Part shown: one piece after another, positions 23,941 through 37,620 of the stretch
How the letters are laid out: every line of letters starts with the position of its first letter
How positions within the stretch are numbered: position 1 is the first letter of the stretch
From: Auanema rhodensis
Taxonomy: Eukaryota > Nematoda > Chromadorea > Rhabditida > Rhabditidae
Assembly: GCA_964057225.1 (NCBI GenBank)
Contig: OZ059900.1
Coordinates: forward strand, 17,375,638-17,439,637
Reading direction: 5' to 3'
Length of the DNA stretch: 64,000 nt
Position numbers and translations under genes: made by a program
Notes under the pieces: generated by a model
Database searches by the model: none
What the model was told of the DNA's origin: nothing
What the model saw: the letters and a program-made list of their open reading frames with translations, nothing else

Positions 23941-26677
23941 GGCACGCCCCTTATGGCTAATATTGATTAAATCGATTTTTGTTCATATGAGTCGTCAAAT
24001 GCAACGAATTTCAGCGTGTTACATACTAAAATGAAGCATTTTACATGCTGAACACTAGAAAAATACAAAAACACAGTATTTCCCATGAGAAATATTTTAT
24101 TATGCTGGAAAACCAGTTTTTGGAAATTTCGCTGTAAACCAGGTTTTGACTTACGATTTCATGTGTTCAAACTCATGCAATGTCAATGAAACCTAGCTCA
24201 AAATTGTTCGTACAACGTCTAGTTCCACTTTCACGACAAAAAAACAGGGGTTAGAAAACTAAGGAAATTAGCATATTCTGAGGGCACGCCCCTTATGGCT
24301 AATATTGATTAAATCGATTTTTGTTCATATGAGTCGTCAAATGCAACGACTTTCAGCGTGTTACATACTAAAATGAAGCATTTTACATGCTGAACACTAG
24401 AAAAATACAAAAACACAGTATTTCCCATGAGAAATATTTTATTATGCTGGAAAACCAGTTTTTGGAAATTTCGCTGTAAACAAGGTTTTGACTTACGATT
24501 TCATGTGTTCAAACTCATGCAATGTCAATGAAACCTAGCTCAAAATTGTTCGTACAACGTCTAGTTCCACTTTCACGACAAAAAAAACAGGGGTTAGAAA
24601 ATTAAGGAAATTAGCATATTCTGAGGGCACGCCCCTTATGGCTAATATTGATTAAATCGATTTTTGTTCATATGAGTCGTCAAATGCAACGAATTTCAGC
24701 GTGTTACATACTAAAATGAAGCATTTTACATGCTGAACACTAGAAAAATACAAAAACACAGTATTTCCCATGAGAAATATTTTATTATGCTGGAAAACCA
24801 GTTTTTGGAAATTTCGCTGTAAACAAGGTTTTGACTTACGATTTCATGTGTTCAAACTCATGCAATGTCAATGAAACCTAGCTCAAAATTGTTCGTACAA
24901 CGTCTAGTTCCACTTTCACGACAAAAAAACAGGGGTTAGAAAATTAAGGAAATTAGCATATTCTGAGGGCACGCCCCTTATGGCTAATATTGATTAAATC
25001 GATTTTTGTTCATATGAGTCGTCAAATGCAACGAATTTCAGCGTGTTACATACTAAAATGAAGCATTTTACATGCTGAACACTAGAAAAATACAAAAACA
25101 CAGTATTTCCCATGAGAAATATTTTATTATGCTGGAAAACCAGTTTTTGGAAATTTCGCTGTAAACAAGGTTTTGACTTACGATTTCATGTGTTCAAACT
25201 CATGCAATGTCAATGAAACCTAGCTCAAAATTGTTCGTACAACGTCTAGTTCCACTTTCACGACAAAAAAACAGGGGTTAGAAAATTAAGGAAATTAGCA
25301 TATTCTGAGGGCACGCCCCTTATGGCTAATATTGATTAAATCGATTTTTGTTCATATGAGTCGTCAAATGCAAAGAATTTCAGCGTGTTACATACTTAAA
25401 TGAAGCATTTTACATGCTGAACACTAGAAAAATACAAAAACACAGTATTTCCCATGAGAAATATTTTATTATGCTGGAAAACCAGTTTTTGGAAATTTCG
25501 CTGTAAACAAGGTTTTGACTTACGATTTCATGTGTTCAAACTCATGCAATGTCAATGAAACCTAGCTCAAAATTGTTCGTACAACGTCTAGTTCCACTTT
25601 CACGACAAAAAAACAAGGGTTAGAAAATTAAGGAAATTAGCATATTCTGAGGGCACGCCCCTTATGGCTAATATTGATTAAATCGATTTTTGTTCATATG
25701 AGTCGTCAAATGCAACGAATTTCAGCGTGTTACATACTAAAATGAAGCATTTTACATGCTGAACACTAGAAAAATACAAAAACACAGTATTTCCCATGAG
25801 AAATATTTTATTATGCTGGAAAACCAGTTTTTGGAAATTTCGCTGTAAACCAGGTTTTGACTTACGATTTCATGTGTTCAAACTCATGCAATGTCAATGA
25901 AACCTAGCTCAAAATTGTTCGTACAACGTCTAGTTCCACTTTCACGACAAAAAAACAGGGGTTAGAAAACTAAGGAAATTAGCATATTCTGAGGGCACGC
26001 CCCTTATGGCTAATATTGATTAAATCGATTTTTGTTCATATGAGTCGTCAAATGCAACGACTTTCAGCGTGTTACATACTAAAATGAAGCATTTTACATG
26101 CTGAACACTAGAAAAATACAAAAACACAGTATTTCCCATGAGAAATATTTTATTATGCTGGAAAACCAGTTTTTGGAAATTTCGCTGTAAACAAGGTTTT
26201 GACTTACGATTTCATGTGTTCAAACTCATGCAATGTCAATGAAACCTAGCTCAAAATTGTTCGTACAACGTCTAGTTCCACTTTCACGACAAAAAAACAG
26301 GGGTTAGAAAATTAAGGAAATTAGCATATTCTGAGGGCACGCCCCTTATGGCTAATATTGATTAAATCGATTTTTGTTCATATGAGTCGTCAAATGCAAC
26401 GAATTTCAGCGTGTTACATACTAAAATGAAGCATTTTACATGCTGAACACTAGAAAAATACAAAAACACAGTATTTCCCATGAGAAATATTTTATTATGC
26501 TGGAAAACCAGTTTTTGGAAATTTCGCTGTAAACAAGGTTTTGACTTACGATTTCATGTGTTCAAACTCATGCAATGTCAATGAAACCTAGCTCAAAATT
26601 GTTCGTACAACGTCTAGTTCCACTTTCACGACAAAAAAACAGGGGTTAGAAAATTAAGGAAATTAGCATATTCTGAG
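23941..26677. repeat. Duplicated trimer marked by 200C, spaced five monomers apart
   Basis: The monomers starting at 23941 and 25652 share 200C (AAACCAGG) with 319C, a combination found only in these two. Each is followed by a 68C monomer and an unmarked monomer. The interval is 1,711 bp: five monomers plus one extra A in the poly-A tract at 24580-24587. This module is expanded in super-repeat copy 1 relative to copy 2, where a single 319C/68C/unmarked series occurs at 53695-54720. Confidence 0.7.
24580..24587. other. Poly-A tract expanded to eight
   Basis: Nearly all monomers have seven A between GAC and CAGGGG or CAAGGG. This copy has eight and is the only insertion I found in the window. 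It could be a real slippage event or a homopolymer consensus error. Confidence 0.7.
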
Positions 26678-27019
26678 GGCACGCCCCTTATGGCTAATAT
26701 TGATTAAATCGATTTTTGTTCATATGAGTCGTCAAATGCAACGAATTTCAGCGTGTTACATACTAAAATGAAGCATTTTACATGCTGAACACTAGAAAAA
26801 TACAAAAACACAGTATTTCCCATGAGAAATATTTTATTATGCTGGAAAACCAGTTTTTGGAAATTTCGCTGTAAACAAGGTTTTGACTTACGATTTCATG
26901 TGTTCAAACTCATGCAATGTCAATGAAACCTAGCTCAAAATTGTTTGTACAACGTCTAGTTCCACTTTCACGACAAAAAAACAAGGGTTAGAAAATTAAG
27001 GAAATTAGCATATTCTGAG

Positions 27020-28387
27020 GGCACGCCCCTTATGGCTAATATTGATTAAATCGATTTTTGTTCATATGAGTCGTCAAATGCAACGAATTTCAGCGTGTTA
27101 CATACTAAAATGAAGCATTTTACATGCTGAACACTATAAAAATACAAAAACACAGTATTTCCCATGAGAAATATTTTATTATGCTGGAAAACCAGTTTTT
27201 GGAAATTTCGCTGTAAACAAGGTTTTGACTTACGATTTCATGTGTTCAAACTCATGCAATGTCAATGAAACCTAGCTCAAAATTGTTCGTACAACGTCTA
27301 GTTCCACTTTCACGACAAAAAAACAGGGGTTAGAAAATTTAGGAAATTAGCATATTCTGAGGGCACGCCCCTTATGGCTAATATTGATTAAATCGATTTT
27401 TGTTCATATGAGTCGTCAAATGCAACGAATTTCAGCGTGTTACATACTAAAATGAAACATTTTACATGCTGAACACTAGAAAAATACAAAAACACAGTAT
27501 TTCCCATGAGAAATATTTTATTATGCTGGAAAACCAGTTTTTGGAAATTTCGCTGTAAACAAGGTTTTGACTTACGATTTCATGTGTTCAAACTCATGCA
27601 ATGTCAATGAAACCTAGCTCAAAATTGTTCGTACAACGTCTAGTTCCACTTTCACGACAAAAAAACAAGGGTTAGAAAATTAAGGAAATTAGCATATTCT
27701 GAGGGCACGCCCCTTATGGCTAATATTGATTAAATCGATTTTTGTTCATATGAGTCGTCAAATGCAACGAATTTCAGCGTGTTACATACTAAAATGAAGC
27801 ATTTTACATGCTGAACACTATAAAAATACAAAAACACAGTATTTCCCATGAGAAATATTTTATTATGCTGGAAAACCAGTTTTTGGAAATTTCGCTGTAA
27901 ACAAGGTTTTGACTTACGATTTCATGTGTTCAAACTCATGCAATGTCAATGAAACCTAGCTCAAAATTGTTCGTACAACGTCTAGTTCCACTTTCACGAC
28001 AAAAAAACAGGGGTTAGAAAATTTAGGAAATTAGCATATTCTGAGGGCACGCCCCTTATGGCTAATATTGATTAAATCGATTTTTGTTCATATGAGTCGT
28101 CAAATGCAACGAATTTCAGCGTGTTACATACTAAAATGAAGCATTTTACATGCTGAACACTAGAAAAATACAAAAACACAGTATTTCCCATGAGAAATAT
28201 TTTATTATGCTGGAAAACCAGTTTTTGGAAATTTCGCTGTAAACAAGGTTTTGACTTACGATTTCATGTGTTCAAACTCATGCAATGTCAATGAAACCTA
28301 GCTCAAAATTGTTCGTACAACGTCTAGTTCCACTTTCACGACAAAAAAACAAGGGTTAGAAAATTAAGGAAATTAGCATATTCTGAG
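27020..28387. repeat. Dimer duplication (2 x 684 bp)
   Basis: Monomers 80-81 and 82-83 are consecutive pairs of type 118T+321T followed by 307A. The first pair keeps 96A (GAAACATT) while the second has the usual 96G. In other versions of this module the pair occurs once, so this is a local two-monomer gain in super-repeat copy 1. Confidence 0.7.
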
Positions 28388-30097
28388 GGCACGCCCCTTA
28401 TGGCTAATATTGATTAAATCGATTTTTGTTCATATGAGTCGTCAAATGCAACGAATTTCAGCGTGTTACATACTAAAATGAAGCATTTTACATGCTGAAC
28501 ACTAGAAAAATACAAAAACACAGTATTTCCCATGAGAAATATTTTATTATGCTGGAAAACCAGTTTTTGGAAATTTCGCTGTAAACAAGGTTTTGACTTA
28601 CGATTTCATGTGTTCAAACTCATGCAATGTCAATGAAACCTAGCTCAAAATTGTTCGTACAACGTCTAGTTCCACTTTCACGACAAAAAAACAGGGGTTA
28701 GAAAATTAAGGAAATTAGCATATTCTGAGGGCACGCCCCTTATGGCTAATATTGATTAAATCGATTTTTGTTCATATGAGTCGTCAAATGCAAAGAATTT
28801 CAGCGTGTTACATACTTAAATGAAGCATTTTACATGCTGAACACTAGAAAAATACAAAAACACAGTATTTCCCATGAGAAATATTTTATTATGCTGGAAA
28901 ACCAGTTTTTGGAAATTTCGCTGTAAACAAGGTTTTGACTTACGATTTCATGTGTTCAAACTCATGCAATGTCAATGAAACCTAGCTCAAAATTGTTCGT
29001 ACAACGTCTAGTTCCACTTTCACGACAAAAAAACAAGGGTTAGAAAATTAAGGAAATTAGCATATTCTGAGGGCACGCCCCTTATGGCTAATATTGATTA
29101 AATCGATTTTTGTTCATATGAGTCGTCAAATGCAACGAATTTCAGCGTGTTACATACTAAAATGAAGCATTTTACATGCTGAACACTATAAAAATACAAA
29201 AACACAGTATTTCCCATGAGAAATATTTTATTATGCTGGAAAACCAGTTTTTGGAAATTTCGCTGTAAACAAGGTTTTGACTTACGATTTCATGTGTTCA
29301 AACTCATGCAATGTCAATGAAACCTAGCTCAAAATTGTTCGTACAACGTCTAGTTCCACTTTCACGACAAAAAAACAGGGGTTAGAAAACTAAGGAAATT
29401 AGCATATTCTGAGGGCACGCCCCTTATGGCTAATATTGATTAAATCGATTTTTGTTCATATGAGTCGTCAAATGCAACGACTTTCAGCGTGTTACATACT
29501 AAAATGAAGCATTTTACATGCTGAACACTAGAAAAATACAAAAACACAGTATTTCCCATGAGAAATATTTTATTATGCTGGAAAACCAGTTTTTGGAAAT
29601 TTCGCTGTAAACAAGGTTTTGACTTACGATTTCATGTGTTCAAACTCATGCAATGTCAATGAAACCTAGCTCAAAATTGTTCGTACAACGTCTAGTTCCA
29701 CTTTCACGACAAAAAAACAGGGGTTAGAAAATTAAGGAAATTAGCATATTCTGAGGGCACGCCCCTTATGGCTAATATTGATTAAATCGATTTTTGTTCA
29801 TATGAGTCGTCAAATGCAACGAATTTCAGCGTGTTACATACTAAAATGAAGCATTTTACATGCTGAACACTAGAAAAATACAAAAACACAGTATTTCCCA
29901 TGAGAAATATTTTATTATGCTGGAAAACCAGTTTTTGGAAATTTCGCTGTAAACAAGGTTTTGACTTACGATTTCATGTGTTCAAACTCATGCAATGTCA
30001 ATGAAACCTAGCTCAAAATTGTTCGTACAACGTCTAGTTCCACTTTCACGACAAAAAAACAGGGGTTAGAAAATTAAGGAAATTAGCATATTCTGAG

Positions 30098-31806
30098 GGC
30101 ACGCCCCTTATGGCTAATATTGATTAAATCGATTTTTGTTCATATGAGTCGTCAAATGCAACGAATTTCAGCGTGTTACATACTAAAATGAAGCATTTTA
30201 CATGCTGAACACTAGAAAAATACAAAAACACAGTATTTCCCATGAGAAATATTTTATTATGCTGGAAAACCAGTTTTTGGAAATTTCGCTGTAAACAAGG
30301 TTTTGACTTACGATTTCATGTGTTCAAACTCATGCAATGTCAATGAAACCTAGCTCAAAATTGTTTGTACAACGTCTAGTTCCACTTTCACGACAAAAAA
30401 ACAAGGGTTAGAAAATTAAGGAAATTAGCATATTCTGAGGGCACGCCCCTTATGGCTAATATTGATTAAATCGATTTTTGTTCATATGAGTCGTCAAATG
30501 CAACGAATTTCAGCGTGTTACATACTAAAATGAAGCATTTTACATGCTGAACACTATAAAAATACAAAAACACAGTATTTCCCATGAGAAATATTTTATT
30601 ATGCTGGAAAACCAGTTTTTGGAAATTTCGCTGTAAACAAGGTTTTGACTTACGATTTCATGTGTTCAAACTCATGCAATGTCAATGAAACCTAGCTCAA
30701 AATTGTTCGTACAACGTCTAGTTCCACTTTCACGACAAAAAAACAGGGGTTAGAAAATTTAGGAAATTAGCATATTCTGAGGGCACGCCCCTTATGGCTA
30801 ATATTGATTAAATCGATTTTTGTTCATATGAGTCGTCAAATGCAACGAATTTCAGCGTGTTACATACTAAAATGAAGCATTTTACATGCTGAACACTAGA
30901 AAAATACAAAAACACAGTATTTCCCATGAGAAATATTTTATTATGCTGGAAAACCAGTTTTTGGAAATTTCGCTGTAAACAAGGTTTTGACTTACGATTT
31001 CATGTGTTCAAACTCATGCAATGTCAATGAAACCTAGCTCAAAATTGTTCGTACAACGTCTAGTTCCACTTTCACGACAAAAAAACAAGGGTTAGAAAAT
31101 TAAGGAAATTAGCATATTCTGAGGGCACGCCCCTTATGGCTAATATTGATTAAATCGATTTTTGTTCATATGAGTCGTCAAATGCAACGAATTTCAGCGT
31201 GTTACATACTAAAATGAAGCATTTTACATGCTGAACACTAGAAAAATACAAAAACACAGTATTTCCCATGAGAAATATTTTATTATGCTGGAAAACCAGT
31301 TTTTGGAAATTTCGCTGTAAACAAGGTTTTGACTTACGATTTCATGTGTTCAAACTCATGCAATGTCAATGAAACCTAGCTCAAAATTGTTCGTACAACG
31401 TCTAGTTCCACTTTCACGACAAAAAAACAGGGGTTAGAAAATTAAGGAAATTAGCATATTCTGAGGGCACGCCCCTTATGGCTAATATTGATTAAATCGA
31501 TTTTTGTTCATATGAGTCGTCAAATGCAAAGAATTTCAGCGTGTTACATACTTAAATGAAGCATTTTACATGCTGAACACTAGAAAAATACAAAAACACA
31601 GTATTTCCCATGAGAAATATTTTATTATGCTGGAAAACCAGTTTTTGGAAATTTCGCTGTAAACAAGGTTTTGACTTACGATTTCATGTGTTCAAACTCA
31701 TGCAATGTCAATGAAACCTAGCTCAAAATTGTTCGTACAACGTCTAGTTCCACTTTGACGACAAAAAACAGGGGTTAGAAAATTAAGGAAATTAGCATAT
31801 TCTGAG
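30098..31806. repeat. 5-monomer unit adjacent to the closing module of super-repeat 1
   Basis: Monomers 89-93: 269T+307A, 118T+321T, 307A, unmarked, 65A+88T. The last monomer has a six-A tract and a private CTTTGACGAC change. It is followed by 256A (CTAACTCA), 118T, 41C (TTTCTTCAT) and 307A monomers. This closing series corresponds to 54721 onward in copy 2, where the 65A+88T monomer also has six A. Confidence 0.7.
31763..31768. other. Poly-A tract contracted to six
   Basis: One-base loss in a 65A+88T monomer. The positionally equivalent monomers in copy 2 (starting 56089 and 58140) share the same loss, so it is more likely an inherited variant than a sequencing error. It serves as an extra marker of homology between the super-repeats. 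Confidence 0.7.
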
Positions 31807-34800
31807 GGCACGCCCCTTATGGCTAATATTGATTAAATCGATTTTTGTTCATATGAGTCGTCAAATGCAACGAATTTCAGCGTGTTACATACTAAAATGA
31901 AGCATTTTACATGCTGAACACTAGAAAAATACAAAAACACAGTATTTCCCATGAGAAATATTTTATTATGCTGGAAAACCAGTTTTTGGAAATTTCGCTG
32001 TAAACAAGGTTTTGACTTACGATTTCATGTGTTCAAACTCATGCAATGTCAATGAAACCTAACTCAAAATTGTTCGTACAACGTCTAGTTCCACTTTCAC
32101 GACAAAAAAACAAGGGTTAGAAAATTAAGGAAATTAGCATATTCTGAGGGCACGCCCCTTATGGCTAATATTGATTAAATCGATTTTTGTTCATATGAGT
32201 CGTCAAATGCAACGAATTTCAGCGTGTTACATACTAAAATGAAGCATTTTACATGCTGAACACTATAAAAATACAAAAACACAGTATTTCCCATGAGAAA
32301 TATTTTATTATGCTGGAAAACCAGTTTTTGGAAATTTCGCTGTAAACAAGGTTTTGACTTACGATTTCATGTGTTCAAACTCATGCAATGTCAATGAAAC
32401 CTAGCTCAAAATTGTTCGTACAACGTCTAGTTCCACTTTCACGACAAAAAAACAGGGGTTAGAAAATTAAGGAAATTAGCATATTCTGAGGGCACGCCCC
32501 TTATGGCTAATATTGATTAAATCGATTTTTCTTCATATGAGTCGTCAAATGCAACGAATTTCAGCGTGTTACATACTAAAATGAAGCATTTTACATGCTG
32601 AACACTAGAAAAATACAAAAACACAGTATTTCCCATGAGAAATATTTTATTATGCTGGAAAACCAGTTTTTGGAAATTTCGCTGTAAACAAGGTTTTGAC
32701 TTACGATTTCATGTGTTCAAACTCATGCAATGTCAATGAAACCTAGCTCAAAATTGTTCGTACAACGTCTAGTTCCACTTTCACGACAAAAAAACAGGGG
32801 TTAGAAAATTAAGGAAATTAGCATATTCTGAGGGCACGCCCCTTATGGCTAATATTGATTAAATCGATTTTTGTTCATATGAGTCGTCAAATGCAACGAA
32901 TTTCAGCGTGTTACATACTAAAATGAAGCATTTTACATGCTGAACACTAGAAAAATACAAAAACACAGTATTTCCCATGAGAAATATTTTATTATGCTGG
33001 AAAACCAGTTTTTGGAAATTTCGCTGTAAACAAGGTTTTGACTTACGATTTCATGTGTTCAAACTCATGCAATGTCAATGAAACCTAGCTCAAAATTGTT
33101 CGTACAACGTCTAGTTCCACTTTCACGACAAAAAAACAAGGGTTAGAAAATTAAGGAAATTAGCATATTCTGAGGGCACGCCCCTTATGGCTAATATTGA
33201 TTAAATCGATTTTTGTTCATATGAGTCGTCAAATGCAACGAATTTCAGCGTGTTACATACTAAAATGAAGCATTTTACATGCTGAACACTAGAAAAATAC
33301 AAAAACACAGTATTTCCCATGAGAAATATTTTATTATGCTGGAAAACCAGTTTTTGGAAATTTCGCTGTAAACAAGGTTTTGACTTACGATTTCATGTGT
33401 TCAAACTCATGCAATGTCAATGAAACCTAGCTCAAAATTGTTCGTACAACGTCTAGTTCCACTTTCACGACAAAAAAACAGGGGTTAGAAAATTAAGGAA
33501 ATTAGCATATTCTGAGGGCACGCCCCTTATGGCTAATATTGATTAAATCGATTTTTGTTCATATGAGTCGTCAAATGCAACGAATTTCAGCGTGTTACAT
33601 ACTAAAATGAAGCATTTTACATGCTGAACACTAGAAAAATACAAAAACACAGTATTTCTCATGAGAAAAATTTTATTATGCTGGAAAACCAGTTTTTGGA
33701 AATTTCGCTGTAAACAAGGTTTTGACTTACGATTTCATGTGTTCAAACTCATGCAATGTCAATGAAACCTAGCTCAAAATTGTTCGTACAACGTCTAGTT
33801 CCACTTTCACGACAAAAAAACAGGGGTTAGAAAATTAAGGAAATTAGCATATTCTGAGGGCACGCCCCTTATGGCTAATATTGATTAAATCGATTTTTGT
33901 TCATATGAGTCGTCAAATGCAACGAATTTCAGCGTGTTACATACTAAAATGAAGCATTTTACATGCTGAACACTAGAAAAATACAAAAACACAGTATTTC
34001 CCATGAGAAATATTTTATTATGCTGGAAAACCAGTTTTTGGAAATTTCGCTGTAAACAAGGTTTTGACTTACGATTTCATGTGTTCAAACTCATGCAATG
34101 TCAATGAAACCTAGCTCAAAATTGTTCGTACAACGTCTAGTTCCACTTTCACGACAAAAAAACAGGGGTTAGAAAACTAAGGAAATTAGCATATTCTGAG
34201 GGCACGCCCCTTATGGCTAATATTGATTAAATCGATTTTTGTTCATATGAGTCGTCAAATGCAACGAATTTCAGCGTGTTACATACTAAAATGAAGCATT
34301 TTACATGCTGAACACTAGAAAAATACAAAAACACAGTATTTCCCATGAGAAATATTTTATTATGCTGGAAAACCAGTTTTTGGAAATTTCGCTGTAAACA
34401 AGGTTTTGACTTACGATTTCATGTGTTCAAACTCATGCAATGTCAATGAAACATAGCTCAAAATTGTTCGTACAACGTCTAGTTCCACTTTCACGACAAA
34501 AAAACAGGGGTTAGAAAATTAAGGAAATTAGCATATTCTGAGGGCACGCCCCTTATGGCTAATATTGATTAAATCGATTTTTGTTCATATGAGTCGTCAA
34601 ATGCAACGAATTTCAGCGTGTTACATACTAAAATGAAGCATTTTACATGCTGAACACTAGAAAAATACAAAAACACAGTATTTCCCATGAGAAATATTTT
34701 ATTATGCTGGAAAACCAGTTTTTGGAAATTTCGCTGTAAACAAGGTTTTGACTTACGATTTCATGTGTTCAAACTCATGCAATGTCAATGAAACCTAGCT

Positions 34801-37620
34801 CAAAATTGTTCGTACAACGTCTAGTTCCACTTTCACGACAAAAAAACAGGGGTTAGAAAACTAAGGAAATTAGCATATTCTGAGGGCACGCCCCTTATGG
34901 CTAATATTGATTAAATCGATTTTTGTTCATATGAGTCGTCAAATGCAACGAATTTCAGCGTGTTACATACTAAAAGGAAGCATTTTACATGCTGAACACT
35001 AGAAAAATACAAAAACACAGTATTTCCCATGAGAAATATTTTATTATGCTGGAAAACCAGTTTTTGGAAATTTCGCTGTAAACAAGGTTTTGACTTACGA
35101 TTTCATGTGTTCAAACTCATGCAATGTCAATGAAACCTAGCTCAAAATTGTTCGTACAACGTCTAGTTCCACTTTCACGACAAAAAAACAGGGGTTAGAA
35201 AATTAAGGAAATTAGCATATTCTGAGGGCACGCCCCTTATGGCTAATATTGATTAAATCGATTTTTGTTCATATGAGTCGTCAAATGCAACGAATTTCAG
35301 CGTGTTACATACTAAAATGAAGCATTTTACATGCTGAACACTAGAAAAATACAAAAACACAGTATTTCCCATGAGAAATATTTTATTATGCTGGAAAACC
35401 AGTTTTTGGAAATTTCGCTGTAAACAAGGTTTTGACTTACGATTTCATGTGTTCAAACTCATGCAATGTCAATGAAACATAGCTCAAAAATGTTCGTACA
35501 ACGTCTAGTTCCACTTTCACGACAAAAAAACAGGGGTTAGAAAATTAAGGAAATTAGCATATTCTGAGGGCACGCCCCTTATGGCTAATATTGATTAAAT
35601 CGATTTTTGTTCATATGAGTCGTCAAATGCAACGAATTTCAGCGTGTTACATACTAAAATGAAGCATTTTACATGCTGAACACTAGAAAAATACAAAAAC
35701 ACAGTATTTCCCATGAGAAATATTTTATTATGCTGGAAAACCAGTTTTTGGAAATTTCGCTGTAAACAAGGTTTTGACTTACGATTTCATGTGTTCAAAC
35801 TCATGCAATGTCAATGAAACCTAGCTCAAAATTGTTCGTACAACGTCTAGTTCCACTTTCACGACAAAAAAACAGGGGTTAGAAAACTAAGGAAATTAGC
35901 ATATTCTGAGGGCACGCCCCTTATGGCTAATATTGATTAAATCGATTTTTGTTCATATGAGTCGTCAAATGCAACGAATTTCAGCGTGTTACATACTAAA
36001 ATGAAGCATTTTACATGCTGAACACTAGAAAAATACAAAAACACAGTATTTCCCATGAGAAATATTTTATTATGCTGGAAAACCAGTTTTTGGAAATTTC
36101 GCTGTAAACAAGGTTTTGACTTACGATTTCATGTGTTCAAACTCATGCAATGTCAATGAAACCTAGCTCAAAATTGTTCGTACAACGTCTAGTTCCACTT
36201 TCACGACAAAAAAACAGGGGTTAGAAAATTAAGGAAATTAGCATATTCTGAGGGCACGCCCCTTATGGCTAATATTGATTAAATCGATTTTTGTTCATAT
36301 GATTCGTCAAATGCAACGAATTTCAGCGTGTTACATACTAAAATGAAGCATTTTACATGCTGAACACTAGAAAAATACAAAAACACAGTATTTCCCATGA
36401 GAAATATTTTATTATGCTGGAAAACCAGTTTTTGGAAATTTCGCTGTAAACAAGGTTTTGACTTACGATTTCATGTGTTCAAACTCATGCAATGTCAATG
36501 AAACCTAGCTCAAAATTGTTCGTACAACGTCTAGTTCCACTTTCACGACAAAAAAACAGGGGTTAGAAAACTAAGGAAATTAGCATATTCTGAGGGCACG
36601 CCCCTTATGGCTAATATTGATTAAATCGATTTTTGTTCATATGAGTCGTCAAATGCAACGACTTTCAGCGTGTTACATACTAAAATGAAGCATTTTACAT
36701 GCTGAACACTAGAAAAATACAAAAACACAGTATTTCCCATGAGAAATATTTTATTATGCTGGAAAACCAGTTTTTGGAAATTTCGCTGTAAACAAGGTTT
36801 TGACTTACGATTTCATGTGTTCAAACTCATGCAATGTCAATGAAACATAGCTCAAAAATGTTCGTACAACGTCTAGTTCCACTTTCACGACAAAAAAACA
36901 GGGGTTAGAAAATTAAGGAAATTAGCATATTCTGAGGGCACGCCCCTTATGGCTAATATTGATTAAATCGATTTTTGTTCATATGAGTTGTCAAATGCAA
37001 CGAATTTCAGCGTGTTACATACTAAAATGAAGCATTTTACATGCTGAACACTAGAAAAATACAAAAACACAGTATTTCCCATGAGTAATATTTTATTATG
37101 CTGGAAAACCAGTTTTTGGAAATTTCGCTGTAAACAAGGTTTTGACTTACGATTTCATGTGTTCAAACTCATGCAATGTCAATGAAACCTAGCTCAAAAT
37201 TGTTCGTACAACGTCTAGTTCCACTTTCACGACAAAAAAACAGGGGTTAGAAAACTAAGGAAATTAGCATATTCTGAGGGCACGCCCCTTATGGCTAATA
37301 TTGATTAAATCGATTTTTGTTCATATGAGTCGTCAAATGCAACGAATTTCAGCGTGTTACATACTAAAATGAAGCATTTTACATGCTGAACACTAGAAAA
37401 ATACAAAAACACAGTATTTCCCATGAGAAATATTTTATTATGCTGGAAAACCAGTTTTTGGAAATTTCGCTGTAAACAAGGTTTTGACTTACGATTTCAT
37501 GTGTTCAAACTCATGCAATGTCAATGAAACCTAGCTCAAAATTGTTCGTACAACGTCTAGTTCCACTTTCACGACAAAAAAACAGGGGTTAGAAAATTAA
37601 GGAAATTAGCATATTCTGAG

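Larger units (their letters stand above)
5815..32832. repeat. ~27-kb super-repeat, copy 1 (27,018 bp, 79 monomers)
   Basis: Begins with a 307A monomer (5815), an unmarked one, then a 143T monomer (6499). The series 253A; 319C; 92G; 253A+264A; 319C; unmarked; 51T+319C; 68C+253A+264A follows. The same series reappears from 32833 and again from 59507. Later landmarks also recur in order in copy 2: the 160C pair (15049, 16417), the unmarked run, 269T/118T+321T/96A/unmarked/65A+88T (20179 onward), and the closing series with a one-base A-tract loss, 256A, 118T, 41C (31466 onward). Relative to copy 2 it lacks one 319C monomer after the 143T monomer and has one copy, not three, of the 7-monomer unit. 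It has extra 5-monomer and 2-monomer duplications between 20179 and 30097. Confidence 0.8.

Noticed and set aside
20179-31123. Telomere-like TTTAGG in the 321T monomers
   Set aside because: It is a single hexamer produced by one substitution (AAATTTAGG) once per monomer, not a tandem telomeric run.
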